The notes beneath the pieces were generated by a model, which was given only the letters and a program-made list of their open reading frames with translations, searched no databases and was not told where the DNA came from. A program made the position numbers and the translations under genes. Positions 45,463 through 53,641 of a stretch of 64,000 nt of DNA are shown one piece after another (the stretch's first letter is position 1; every line of letters begins with the position of its first letter). The DNA is from DATBGZ01 sp963803115 (GTDB taxonomy: Bacteria; Actinomycetota; Actinomycetes; Mycobacteriales; Micromonosporaceae): NCBI GenBank assembly GCA_963803115.1, contig CAWDLN010000008.1, positions 744,001 through 808,000 of the forward strand. Reading direction: 5' to 3'.

Positions 45463-46115
45463 AAGCGGTTATTGCCGGCGGTGGTCGCATCGGCAGCCAG
45501 ATCGCCCAGGTACTGGCCGCGACTGGACACGACGTCACGCTCATCGAAGTCGATGACGACCGCATCGAAGACCTCAGTGGCACCACCGTCGCTCGGCTCG
45601 TCGCCGGGGACGCCTGCGAGCCGAGCGTGCTCGAGCAGGCAGGGATTCTCGGTGCCGACGTCCTCGTCGCGGCTACCGGCGACGACGAGGACAACCTCGT
45701 CGTCGCCCTTTTGGCCAAACGTCAGTTCGCCGTACCGCGTGTCGTCGCCCGCGTTAACGATCCCGAAAACATCTGGCTGTTCGGGGAGGCCTGGGGCGTG
45801 GATGTACCCATCTCGTCGGCCAGCCCGCTCGTATCGCTCATCGAGGAGGCAATAGGAGCCAGTGACACAGTCGCGCTATTTCGCCTCGCGAAGGCCGGGG
45901 TCAACGTTATCGAGACCACCATCGCGGCCTCATCCTCGGCCGCCGGCCTAAGCCTGGCCGAGATCGCGCTACCGCCCGGAACGGTGGTGACTTGCGTGAT
46001 CCGCGCCGGGCGGCCGTCCGTACCGGACGGCGGGTTTACGTTGGAGCCCGGTGACGAAGTGCTGGTGGTCTCTGATCGCGCCAGTGATCAAGACATCCAC
46101 GGCGCCTTCCAGTAG
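45459..46115 (+). CDS. TrkA/RCK family protein (second of pair)
   Basis: A 218-residue paralogue: AVIAGGGRIGSQIAQVLAATGHDVTLIEVD at the N-terminus and a TrkA-C domain ending LEPGDEVLVVSD. It begins at an ATG-less GTG overlapping the previous stop by 4 bp. The pair would form a heteromeric ring as in CeoB-CeoC. Transcription probably ends at the stem-loop at 46154. Confidence 0.88.
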   Translation: MKAVIAGGGRIGSQIAQVLAATGHDVTLIEVDDDRIEDLSGTTVARLVAGDACEPSVLEQAGILGADVLVAATGDDEDNLVVALLAKRQFAVPRVVARVNDPENIWLFGEAWGVDVPISSASPLVSLIEEAIGASDTVALFRLAKAGVNVIETTIAASSSAAGLSLAEIALPPGTVVTCVIRAGRPSVPDGGFTLEPGDEVLVVSDRASDQDIHGAFQ

Positions 46116-46153
46116 CGCGACAATCAGCGATCTCTTTCGCGCGCGCCGTGGTG

Positions 46154-46186
46154 CCGACTGTTACATCCTCCGGATGTAGCAGTCGG
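46154..46186. terminator. Stem-loop terminator after the ATPase-TrkA operon
   Basis: Arms CCGACTGTTACATCC and GGATGTAGCAGTCGG pair over 15 positions with one G-T wobble around a 3-base loop. It lies 38 bp after the second trkA stop. There is no T-run, but the stem is strong and the next gene is convergent. Confidence 0.6.
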
Positions 46187-46324
46187 CCAGACTGGCTACG
46201 GCGATGAGCCGAAGGTCGGCGCTGACCCGATCGCCAGCCTCCAGGATGACCATGTCGCCCGGTACCAGGTCGGCCGCGTAAACGGTCTGCCGACCCCGGT
46301 CCCTGCGCACGACAGCGGTCGCCG
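46185..46324 (-). pseudogene. 140-bp fragment of a P-type ATPase gene
   Basis: These 140 bases align without gaps to 38449-38588 inside the first P2-type ATPase gene, with about 12 mismatches by my hand count. The orientation is the same as in that gene. The piece covers the actuator-domain region just after the LTGESVP motif towards the N-terminus. It starts exactly at the foot of the terminator stem and is too short to function. Confidence 0.75.
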
Positions 46325-46343
46325 TCGGGCTGGGTCTATTAGC

Positions 46344-47330
46344 TCAGGTCACGACGGATTGGTCGGCCGCGCGCAGGACGGCGAGGGCATGGGCCGTGAC
46401 GAACTCGTTGGCGCGGTGCGTACTGGTAGGGCCCCAGTCGACCAATGATCGCTGAGAGGGGACCATCCGTCGGGTCGGCCGGTAGAAGCGGTGCTCGGCA
46501 GGATAGCCGCCGTCGGGCAACCGCTTGCGTCGCAGCACGTCGAGCGCGTCTGTGCAACGCGGATCGCCGATGGCGCCCGCCTCGACCATCACGGTGAGTC
46601 CAAATAGGACGTCGTAGTGCCAATAGCACGGGTAGTGCAGCTGGACGAACGACGGCGAGATCACCGAACCATCCCGGCACCGGCGAAACAGGCGATGTCG
46701 GAGAAAGAACTCGCGCGCGCTGTGGGCCGCCGCCCGCGCCTCGTTGTCCCCCCGCTCCGCGCCATAGCGGACGAGCGCCCGCAGCGGAATCAAACTCTCC
46801 GTGAACGACGACGACCGCCCACTCGCCGTGCGGTCGCAGTTCCACCCACCGTCTGGCCACTGAGCCCGCAGCAGGCGGCCGACGAGTGCCTCGACGCGGT
46901 CATCGGCGATACCCAGCGCGAGCATCGCGTAGATGGCGTTGCCGTCGATCGATGCGTGCAGGAGTGGTAGTCCACGTACGGTCCTCATCAGGCGTGCGTA
47001 CTCGGGCGCGAACAGCCATTCCAGGGCCTGGTCACGCAGGGGGAGCAGGGTCGGATCACCCGGGGGATATCCCATCTCCGCCAGCGCAACCAGTACCCAA
47101 TGCGCGCCATACCACTTGGCCCGGTACGGGTGAAATGGGATCCGCCCATCAGCGGTGCGCTCCGACAGCAACGCGACGGCGCGAGCCGACGTCCGTACGG
47201 ATCTCCGAACCCGGGCCACCTCGGCCGACCGTGGATCACGGGCGAGAACGCCAAGAAGAACCCGTAGCCTGACCGCTGGCTCCGGTGAGGCCAGTAGACG
47301 TGTCGTGACGTCGCTCGCTGGCTCGCCCAT
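46344..47330 (-). CDS. Prenyltransferase/squalene-oxidase-repeat (cyclase-like) protein
   Basis: A 328-residue alpha/alpha-toroid protein with repeats of the terpene-cyclase type: LLRAQWPDGGWNCDRTASG and LRRKRLPDGGYPAEHRFYRP resemble QW motifs. A catalytic DxDD or DCTAE motif is not visible, so cyclase activity is doubtful. ATG 47330 has GGAG 9 bases upstream; GTG 47339 is too close to it. It may bind or degrade an isoprenoid, but nothing nearby supports a terpene pathway. Confidence 0.7.
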   Translation of the reverse strand: MGEPASDVTTRLLASPEPAVRLRVLLGVLARDPRSAEVARVRRSVRTSARAVALLSERTADGRIPFHPYRAKWYGAHWVLVALAEMGYPPGDPTLLPLRDQALEWLFAPEYARLMRTVRGLPLLHASIDGNAIYAMLALGIADDRVEALVGRLLRAQWPDGGWNCDRTASGRSSSFTESLIPLRALVRYGAERGDNEARAAAHSAREFFLRHRLFRRCRDGSVISPSFVQLHYPCYWHYDVLFGLTVMVEAGAIGDPRCTDALDVLRRKRLPDGGYPAEHRFYRPTRRMVPSQRSLVDWGPTSTHRANEFVTAHALAVLRAADQSVVT

Positions 47331-47463
47331 ATCACACACTCCGCCTGGATACTCCGAATCTTGCTTCGAGCTTTCGGCGAGCGCGACGACTTGTCCAGAG
47401 GCGAAACCACCCGACGGGTGAGACTAAAAAGCCGGCCGGGCGCGGCGACGTACGCTCGACTCG

Positions 47464-49875
47464 ATGGACGCCACTGCGCAGGCAGCTACCCCGGGCCACG
47501 ATCTGCCCGCGGCCCTGTCGCGGCGATTTGAGGCCGCCGTCCTTGGCTGGGACGCCGCCGTCGATCGGCACGCTGACATGACGGCGTTTCGGGCACTGGT
47601 CGAAGAGCTGTGCGGCCTCGGATTCGACATCGTCCTCGTGTCGGACATGGACCGAGGCGCCGTGGACGCTCGCCTCGGCGCCCGACCGGGTGGCCCTGGT
47701 CGCTTGATCATCTCTGCCGGAGGGTCGATCGTTGAAGTCGGTGCCGACGGTCTGGTGCCGCCGCGCGGGACGGCCGGACTGGATGGTGTGCTCGCGGAGC
47801 TTTGGGCGCGCGGCATCGATCCGAGCAGCGTTGCCGTGGCTGGCGTCGAGCTCTCCGCTCGGACCAGGGCGGGGGCCACTCAAGCGGTTGCATTGGACCG
47901 CGATTCCGCCCTGATCCAACGCGTGTTACACGACCAGCTCAGGCGGCGGCTGCGGGGCGACATGCCCCAGGCAATGGCGGATCCAGCATGGAGTCTGACA
48001 ATCGAGGGCTTCGATCCGCGCTCTGAACGTGTGAATGAGTCACTGCTCACGCTTGGCGACGGCCGTCTGGGCACCCGCGGCAGTCCGCTGCTTGGCGACG
48101 GCGATACTACGCCAGGCGTGTTCCTCAGCGGCGTGTACCACGGCACAGGGCCGGCGACCGAGCTAGCCACCGTACCGCTGTGGTCGCGACTGACCGGAGG
48201 CGAGGACGTTTGGCCTTTACGGCGAACGCTCGACCTGCGAGCTGGAGTGTTGCACGAGGAGGGACCGCTGCGCTCCATCCGCTTTTCATCGCTCGCGCGA
48301 CCAGGAGTCGTGGCGATCCGCGCGGTTGGCGACGATGCCCTAATGCCAGCCGCCGGCTCCGAGACCCATCGTGGGGCCGTGACGGCGGTGTTACACGACA
48401 TCCGCCGCGGCGGATGCTTCGAACGATTCGGTGCCTACGACCTCGAACCGAGCGCCGCCGAGGCGGCAGCGGTGGCGGCAGAGGGGGTCGGATTCGAGGG
48501 CTTGCTGCGCGAACACCGCGAGGCGTGGGCGCGCCGGTGGGACGATGGCGACATCATCATCGACGGTGATCCGGAGTTGCAGCACGCGGTCCGCTTCTCG
48601 CTGTTCCACTTGATGGCCTCCGTGGGGGACCGTGGGGAGGCGGCCGTAGGCGCTCGCGGCCTGAGCGGACCGGCGTACCGCGGCCACGTGTTCTGGGACA
48701 GTGACGTGTTCGTCCTGCCGTTCCTCGCCGCAACCCATCCGCCGGCGGCGCGGGCGATGCTCGAGTACCGAAGCCGTCGCCTGCCCGCCGCGCGTGCTGC
48801 GGCCCGACACCTTGGCCGCGCCGGCGCCCGCTTTCCGTGGGAGTCGGCTGCGGAAGGTACCGACGTCACTCCCGCCACCGCGAGCATGCCTACGGGTGCG
48901 GTCACACCAGTTCGCACAGGAGAACTCGAAGAGCACATCGTCGCCGACGTCGCCTGGGCTGCCGCGTGCTACCTCGACTGGACCGCAGACAGCGATTTTG
49001 CCAATGGGGCTGGGCTTGAGCTGCTCGTTGAGACCGCCCGGTACTGGGCCTCGCGCGTGCGTTACGACGGCGACGGACAGGCTCACATCGACGGAGTTAT
49101 AGGTCCGGATGAGTACCATGAATCGGTCGACGACAACGCGTTTACCAACGTGATGGCGCGTTGGAACCTACGCCGCGCAGCGAGCGCCGGCGGCGTCGCA
49201 GACGCCGACCGCGTGGCCTGGCGCGCAGTCGCCGACGCCCTCGTCGATGGGTACGACCCGGGGACGCGTGTGTACGAGCAGCATGCCGGGTTCTTCGACC
49301 TCGAGCCCATCGTGATCGCCGAGATCTCACCACGACGACCGATAGCGGCCGACCTGCTGCTCGGCAGAACACGAACAGCGCGGGCGCAAGTGATCAAGCA
49401 GCCCGATGTGCTCATGCTGCATCACCTCATCCCCGACGATGTGGCCCCGGGTTCGCTGCAGTCCAACCTGGACTTCTACGAACCGCGAACCGCCCACGGC
49501 AGCTCGTTGTCGCCGGCGATCCACGCCGCGCTCCTGGCCCGGGCCGGACAGTACGAACCGGCGCTCGAATGGCTTCGGGTCGCCGCCCGGATCGACCTTG
49601 ACGACCTTACCGGGAGCACGGCCGGCGGCCTTCACCTGGCGACGATGGGGGGACTGTGGCAGGCGATTGTTTCCGGCTTTGCAGGCGTACGGGCGCGCCG
49701 GGATCGCCTGATCATCGACCCTCGGCTGCCACCCGCATGGCGCGGGCTGACTATCGGGCTGCGCTATCGGGGAGCGCCATTCCGGGTGCAGATCACGCCT
49801 CGGGGCGTAGAGATTGACGCCGACGCGCTGCAGCTGCGTCGGGCCGACGGGTACTGGGAGGTGATGTCCCCTTGA
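47464..49875 (+). CDS. Glycoside hydrolase family 65 phosphorylase-like enzyme with N-terminal HAD-like region
   Basis: An 803-residue protein. The C-terminal ~620 residues are GH65 (trehalose or kojibiose phosphorylase type), with GHVFWDSDVFVLPFL, the catalytic Glu in VIGPDEYHESVDDNAFTN and KQPDVLMLHHLI. The first ~150 residues look like a degenerate HAD phosphatase (ELCGLGFDIVLVSDMDRG), lacking the DxD nucleophile motif. The enzyme likely phosphorolyses an alpha-glucoside disaccharide such as trehalose; exact substrate unknown. Its stop overlaps the TTG start of the next gene, so the two are coupled. Confidence 0.85.
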   Translation: MDATAQAATPGHDLPAALSRRFEAAVLGWDAAVDRHADMTAFRALVEELCGLGFDIVLVSDMDRGAVDARLGARPGGPGRLIISAGGSIVEVGADGLVPPRGTAGLDGVLAELWARGIDPSSVAVAGVELSARTRAGATQAVALDRDSALIQRVLHDQLRRRLRGDMPQAMADPAWSLTIEGFDPRSERVNESLLTLGDGRLGTRGSPLLGDGDTTPGVFLSGVYHGTGPATELATVPLWSRLTGGEDVWPLRRTLDLRAGVLHEEGPLRSIRFSSLARPGVVAIRAVGDDALMPAAGSETHRGAVTAVLHDIRRGGCFERFGAYDLEPSAAEAAAVAAEGVGFEGLLREHREAWARRWDDGDIIIDGDPELQHAVRFSLFHLMASVGDRGEAAVGARGLSGPAYRGHVFWDSDVFVLPFLAATHPPAARAMLEYRSRRLPAARAAARHLGRAGARFPWESAAEGTDVTPATASMPTGAVTPVRTGELEEHIVADVAWAAACYLDWTADSDFANGAGLELLVETARYWASRVRYDGDGQAHIDGVIGPDEYHESVDDNAFTNVMARWNLRRAASAGGVADADRVAWRAVADALVDGYDPGTRVYEQHAGFFDLEPIVIAEISPRRPIAADLLLGRTRTARAQVIKQPDVLMLHHLIPDDVAPGSLQSNLDFYEPRTAHGSSLSPAIHAALLARAGQYEPALEWLRVAARIDLDDLTGSTAGGLHLATMGGLWQAIVSGFAGVRARRDRLIIDPRLPPAWRGLTIGLRYRGAPFRVQITPRGVEIDADALQLRRADGYWEVMSP

Positions 49876-50699
49876 ACCAGGCAAAGACAGTGCTGGCGGC
49901 GCTCGACCGCAGCCCCGCGGCACAACCCGTACTGGCCGCCGCGGCGGCGTTGGCGGACCTGCTGAGTGCTGGGCTGGCTGCACTGCACGTCCAGGAAGAC
50001 AGCACGCAGACGCCCGGCGACATTGCGAAGGCTGCTGGCGTACCGCTACGCGTGGTTCGTGGAGGTGTCGTCGATGAGCTTGTCGCTGCGGGGAAGGCCG
50101 ATGATGTCGCCGCCCTCGTCATTGGTGCCCGCGGCATACCAACGGATCCGCGACCGTTAGGTTCCACCGCGGTGGCCGTCGCAGGGGCGCTGCTCAAACC
50201 GGTCCTTGTGGTCGCGCCCGATGCCGAACCACGCCACAGGTTTGGCCGCGCTCTCGTTCCACTCGAGGGGAGTCTGGCCACGTCCTTGGCACCGCGGTCG
50301 CTCATCGAACTCGCGCCAGATGTCGGACTCGAGGTAGTCGCACTGCACGTCGTGGCGCCGGACGCGATCCCCGCGTTCACCGACCAACCGCAACATGAGC
50401 AGGAGGCGCTGGCTCGTGAGTTCCTCGCGCGGTACTGCCCGTGGGGGATCGACGTGGTCCAGTTCGAGACACGAGTCGGTCGACGCGAGGAGCTGATCCC
50501 ACTCGCCGCGGCCGAGTGTGGCTGTGACCTGATCGTCCTGGGCTGGCTGCGGCGGCTGACGCCAGGCCGCGCCCGAGTGGTACGGGCCACGCTCGAGCGC
50601 TCTCGCATTCCGGTCATGCTGATCCCGATGCCGGCTGACGACGAGGCGGTTGCTCCGGCCTCGGACGCCGCCCCCACCGCCCGCGGCGTCCGGGGCTAG
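49872..50699 (+). CDS. Universal stress protein family, tandem domains
   Basis: A 275-residue protein with two Usp-like halves: KTVLAALDRSPAAQPVLAAAAALADLL and RALVPLEGSLATSLAPRSLIEL start each. The ATP-binding glycine motif is imperfect in both (VIGARGIPTDPRPLGSTA and VLGWLRRLTPGRARVVRATL), so nucleotide binding is uncertain. The start is TTG 49872, overlapping the GH65 stop. Expression therefore depends on the GH65 gene. Confidence 0.8.
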   Translation: MNQAKTVLAALDRSPAAQPVLAAAAALADLLSAGLAALHVQEDSTQTPGDIAKAAGVPLRVVRGGVVDELVAAGKADDVAALVIGARGIPTDPRPLGSTAVAVAGALLKPVLVVAPDAEPRHRFGRALVPLEGSLATSLAPRSLIELAPDVGLEVVALHVVAPDAIPAFTDQPQHEQEALAREFLARYCPWGIDVVQFETRVGRREELIPLAAAECGCDLIVLGWLRRLTPGRARVVRATLERSRIPVMLIPMPADDEAVAPASDAAPTARGVRG

Positions 50700-50712
50700 T
50701 CGACCTCCGTGA

Positions 50713-50747
50713 GGGCCTAGGGTCCCGTAGTCCGGGACCGTTCGCCC
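50713..50747. promoter_or_regulatory. Paired DosR-like sites upstream of GyrI-like gene
   Basis: GGGCCTAGGGTCCC (50713-50726) and GGGACCGTTCGCCC (50734-50747) start 21 bp apart and end 63 bp before ATG 50811. Each has two departures from the core. Confidence 0.5.
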
Positions 50748-50810
50748 CTGCTGGTGCAGCGTCGATCGGCGCACGCTTTGGTCGTGACCCAGTAGATGGG
50801 AGGCAGACCA

Positions 50811-51281
50811 ATGAATATCACGTACGAGATAACCGATCGTTTGTTGATCGACCAGGACACCGCCGTCGTCCGGGGCGAGATGGCACCTCAAGAAATGCCG
50901 GGCTTCCTGGCGAAGGCGTACCGCGCCATTGACGGTTACCTGCGTCGCATCCACGTCGGTCCGAGCGGCCCTCCGTTCGCACGGTACACGTTTCTCGATG
51001 ACGTCGTGGCGGTGGAGGCAGGTTTTCCGGTTCCGTGTGAGGTCTCAGGCGACGGCTCGGTTGACGCGTCCAGACTGCCGGACGGTCCCGCCGCGGTGAC
51101 GACGCACATCGGCCGTTACGAGGACCTCACCATGGCGTATGGGGCGGTTCTCCGGTGGCTCGATGACCATGGCCTCGCTCCGGCCGGACCGCATTGGGAG
51201 GTCTACTTCACCGATCCCAACGCCGAGCCGGATCCGTCCCGGTGGCGCACAGACGTCGTCGTGCCGTATCGCCTGGCGTAG
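50811..51281 (+). CDS. GyrI-like small-molecule-binding domain protein
   Basis: A 156-residue stand-alone GyrI/AraC effector-binding domain. It has PGFLAKAYRAIDGYL, PPFARYTF, the AVTTHIGRYEDLTMAYGAVLRWL helix region and a terminal DVVVPYR strand. Such domains bind hydrophobic ligands or hydrolyse cyclopropanoids; there is no DNA-binding part. GGGAGG precedes ATG 50811. It faces the Rv2629-like gene across a 44-bp convergent gap. Confidence 0.85.
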   Translation: MNITYEITDRLLIDQDTAVVRGEMAPQEMPGFLAKAYRAIDGYLRRIHVGPSGPPFARYTFLDDVVAVEAGFPVPCEVSGDGSVDASRLPDGPAAVTTHIGRYEDLTMAYGAVLRWLDDHGLAPAGPHWEVYFTDPNAEPDPSRWRTDVVVPYRLA

Positions 51282-51325
51282 GGCGATGGCCGCGCGGCTT
51301 ATCTCCGCTTGATGTCCGCGAACCC

Positions 51326-52450
51326 TCACTGGTAGCGGCATATCGCGCCGATTCGCTCAGCCGGGGTGGCCGGAGTCTCGGCGTCGATGATGGTCACGTC
51401 GGCGTCGGTCAGCAATGCCGCTCGCACGGCGATGTCGACCAGACGGCCGGAGCGCAGCGCGGTCACAGCACCGCTCGCACGGAATCGGCTGTCCACGCCG
51501 AGCAAGTCCGGCCCGTACCAAGCGGTCCTGGAGTCGCGTGGATCATCGGCGATGATCAAGGTGTCCGCCCGGCCCGCGGCAAGCGCAGACAACGTATCGG
51601 CCGCACCCTCGACCGCCCTGCCGTGCGGACGCCGCTCATTCTCGAACCGTTCCAGTACGTCCGCCGTGCGCTGCGCGGCGTAGCCGGCTAGCTCGTGCGC
51701 GATGGCCGCCCGGCGAATCGAGGTGGATCCGTCGGGCTGTCGGCCGCCAGGCACATGGCGGACGACAATGCGGTGGCCCGAGTGGTCGCGCAGCCGGTCC
51801 TCGAGCAGTTGCACGGCGCGCACGTCGCCCGCGACAAGCAGCAGTTCCCCATCCACGCGTCGCAGGGCATGGATGGCCGCCTCGGCCACGGCGGCCGCGT
51901 TGTGACGCCATGAGTCCTCCGCCCGGCGCTGATAGCGGGGCTGCGCCCAGCCACCCGGGGCGTTGCGTTCGATTTCGTCGTCGGGGCCCACCACGGTCTC
52001 GGTGACCCCCACCGTCGTACCGCTTTTTACTTCGGTCACATCGGCGCCGGCACGGTCAACAACAATGGCCACGAATGGTGGGTGTCGCTGTAGCCAGGAC
52101 ACGAGGGGGGCGACCTGCGCGGGCGCGGCGAATGACGCTCGGTCGAACGGCACGCCGCCGGGCAACTCGTGTTGTCGTAGCGTGCCTCCGGTGGATGCGA
52201 ACAGTGCGAGCTCCGTGAGGTAGATGGGCAACGACCCGAGATAGCCTTCTAACGCATCAATGGTGGCCGTCGGGGCGCCCTGGGCCGCCAGTTCGGTGCT
52301 CATCGCCCGCCAGCGCAGGCTCAGATCCTCAGACGCGTCGGCTGTCGGTGCGGGCAATGCCAGCCCAACGTAGACCGAAGCGACTGGCTCGAGCGACAAG
52401 ACGAGCTCCTTGATTGCCTGTCGATTTACGTCGCGCAGCAGGGTAGTCAT
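51326..52450 (-). CDS. Rv2629-like protein (bacterial eRF1/baeRF family)
   Basis: A 374-residue protein of the archaeal/bacterial eRF1-like family, related to M. tuberculosis Rv2629, a DosR-regulon member. Features are an N-terminal domain (SLEPVASVYVGLALPAPT), a central segment FVAIVVDRAGADV followed by TEVKSG, and a C-terminal region with ALAAGRADTLIIADD and a final VTIIDAETPATPAERIGAICRY. The family is proposed to act on peptidyl-tRNA or stalled ribosomes. ATG 52450 is chosen, with GGAGAG 6 bases upstream. Together with the hibernation factor it points to ribosome maintenance in dormancy. Confidence 0.85.
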   Translation of the reverse strand: MTTLLRDVNRQAIKELVLSLEPVASVYVGLALPAPTADASEDLSLRWRAMSTELAAQGAPTATIDALEGYLGSLPIYLTELALFASTGGTLRQHELPGGVPFDRASFAAPAQVAPLVSWLQRHPPFVAIVVDRAGADVTEVKSGTTVGVTETVVGPDDEIERNAPGGWAQPRYQRRAEDSWRHNAAAVAEAAIHALRRVDGELLLVAGDVRAVQLLEDRLRDHSGHRIVVRHVPGGRQPDGSTSIRRAAIAHELAGYAAQRTADVLERFENERRPHGRAVEGAADTLSALAAGRADTLIIADDPRDSRTAWYGPDLLGVDSRFRASGAVTALRSGRLVDIAVRAALLTDADVTIIDAETPATPAERIGAICRYQ

Positions 52451-52468
52451 CGCCACTCTCCGCTCAGA

Positions 52469-52482
52469 AACGCCATAGTCCC
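52469..52482. promoter_or_regulatory. DosR-like site near the Rv2629-like start
   Basis: AACGCCATAGTCCC, reverse strand GGGACTATGGCGTT, keeps GGGACT and GGC. It is only 19 bp upstream of the start codon, which is close for an activator. Confidence 0.3.
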
Positions 52483-52664
52483 TTATGGACGACGGTCGCG
52501 GATGCTCTACTGCCTACCACCACCGTCGGCGTCGCTGTCCACCCCGAACAGGGTCAAACGTCCTTAGAGACGGAACAAAAGGCTCTCCCGGATTACACCA
52601 TTCACCGAGGACTGTGGAACTGGATCTGAGGGTGCTCGACGCTCGAATCCGGTAGGAGGCGGCC

Positions 52665-53579
52665 ATGCGCCGACACATCGCGGTCAAGGTGGCTCTGGCA
52701 CTTCTTATTGGCATCGGAGTCACGGCGGTCTCCGCGTCATGCTCGGAACGCCCATCAACAGAGCCGACACCTTCCCAGACCGCGTCGGCGCCTTCCCAGT
52801 CAGTGACGGCAACTCCGACACCGACCGTGCAACCGTCGATTCCTCCCTCGAATCCGCCGACCTCGTCTCCGCCGACAACGAGCCGGACCCCGACACCGCC
52901 CGCCACGACGCCGTCAGCGCCGCCCACGGTGCCTGCCAGCCTGCGAGGCAAGGATGTGGAGACGATCCCCACGTCGGCCCGCGTCGTAGCGTTGACGTTT
53001 GACGCTGGCGCCAACGCCGACGGTCTCGCGTCGATCCTGGCCACGTTGGCTAGCGAGCACGTGACCGCCACGTTCTTTCTTACGGGCAACTTCGCCACGA
53101 ACTATCCGGCGTCGGTGAAGGCGATCGTTGCCCAGGGCCACCGCCTCGGCAACCACACCACGACCCACCCACACCTGCCGGACTATTCCGACGCGGCGAT
53201 ACGGAATGAGCTCGCCCTGGCCGAGTCGAAGATCCGCTCCGCCGGCGGGACGGATCCGCGGCCGCTGTTCCGGTTCCCGTTCGGCGACCGCGACGCCCGC
53301 ACAATCGCCGTTGTGAACGGCGCGGGCTACGTCGCGGTGCGGTGGACCGTGGACACGCTGGGTTGGAAGGGAACCACGATCGGTGGGATCACGGCCCAGA
53401 TCGTCGTTGACAGGGTTGTCGCCGCGGCGCGCCCGGGCGAGATCGTGCTGATGCACGTCGGCTCAAACCCGGACGATCACACCACGCTCGACGCGCAGGC
53501 GCTGCCGACCGTCATCGCGCGGCTGCGAGCCCTGGGATACGGCTTCGTGACCCTCGACGCATTGTTGGCAGCGGCATAA
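52665..53579 (+). CDS. Polysaccharide deacetylase lipoprotein
   Basis: A 304-residue exported enzyme. Residues 1-27 form a lipoprotein signal peptide (VALALLIGIGVTAVSASC). A Thr/Pro/Ser-rich linker (~28-95) leads to the NodB domain (~105-300). Metal and catalytic motifs are LTFDAGANADG, HTTTHPHL, FRFPFGDRD and a late LMHVGSNPDD. The second Asp of the usual TFDD is Ala, as is common in this actinobacterial subgroup. It likely removes acetyl groups from peptidoglycan or another surface glycan. Confidence 0.88.
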   Translation: MRRHIAVKVALALLIGIGVTAVSASCSERPSTEPTPSQTASAPSQSVTATPTPTVQPSIPPSNPPTSSPPTTSRTPTPPATTPSAPPTVPASLRGKDVETIPTSARVVALTFDAGANADGLASILATLASEHVTATFFLTGNFATNYPASVKAIVAQGHRLGNHTTTHPHLPDYSDAAIRNELALAESKIRSAGGTDPRPLFRFPFGDRDARTIAVVNGAGYVAVRWTVDTLGWKGTTIGGITAQIVVDRVVAAARPGEIVLMHVGSNPDDHTTLDAQALPTVIARLRALGYGFVTLDALLAAA

Positions 53580-53641
53580 CAGAGCTTAGTGGATTCGAAG
53601 TCGTCGGCAGGAGTTCGGCGGTGGCGTCAATGGGAGGCGAC

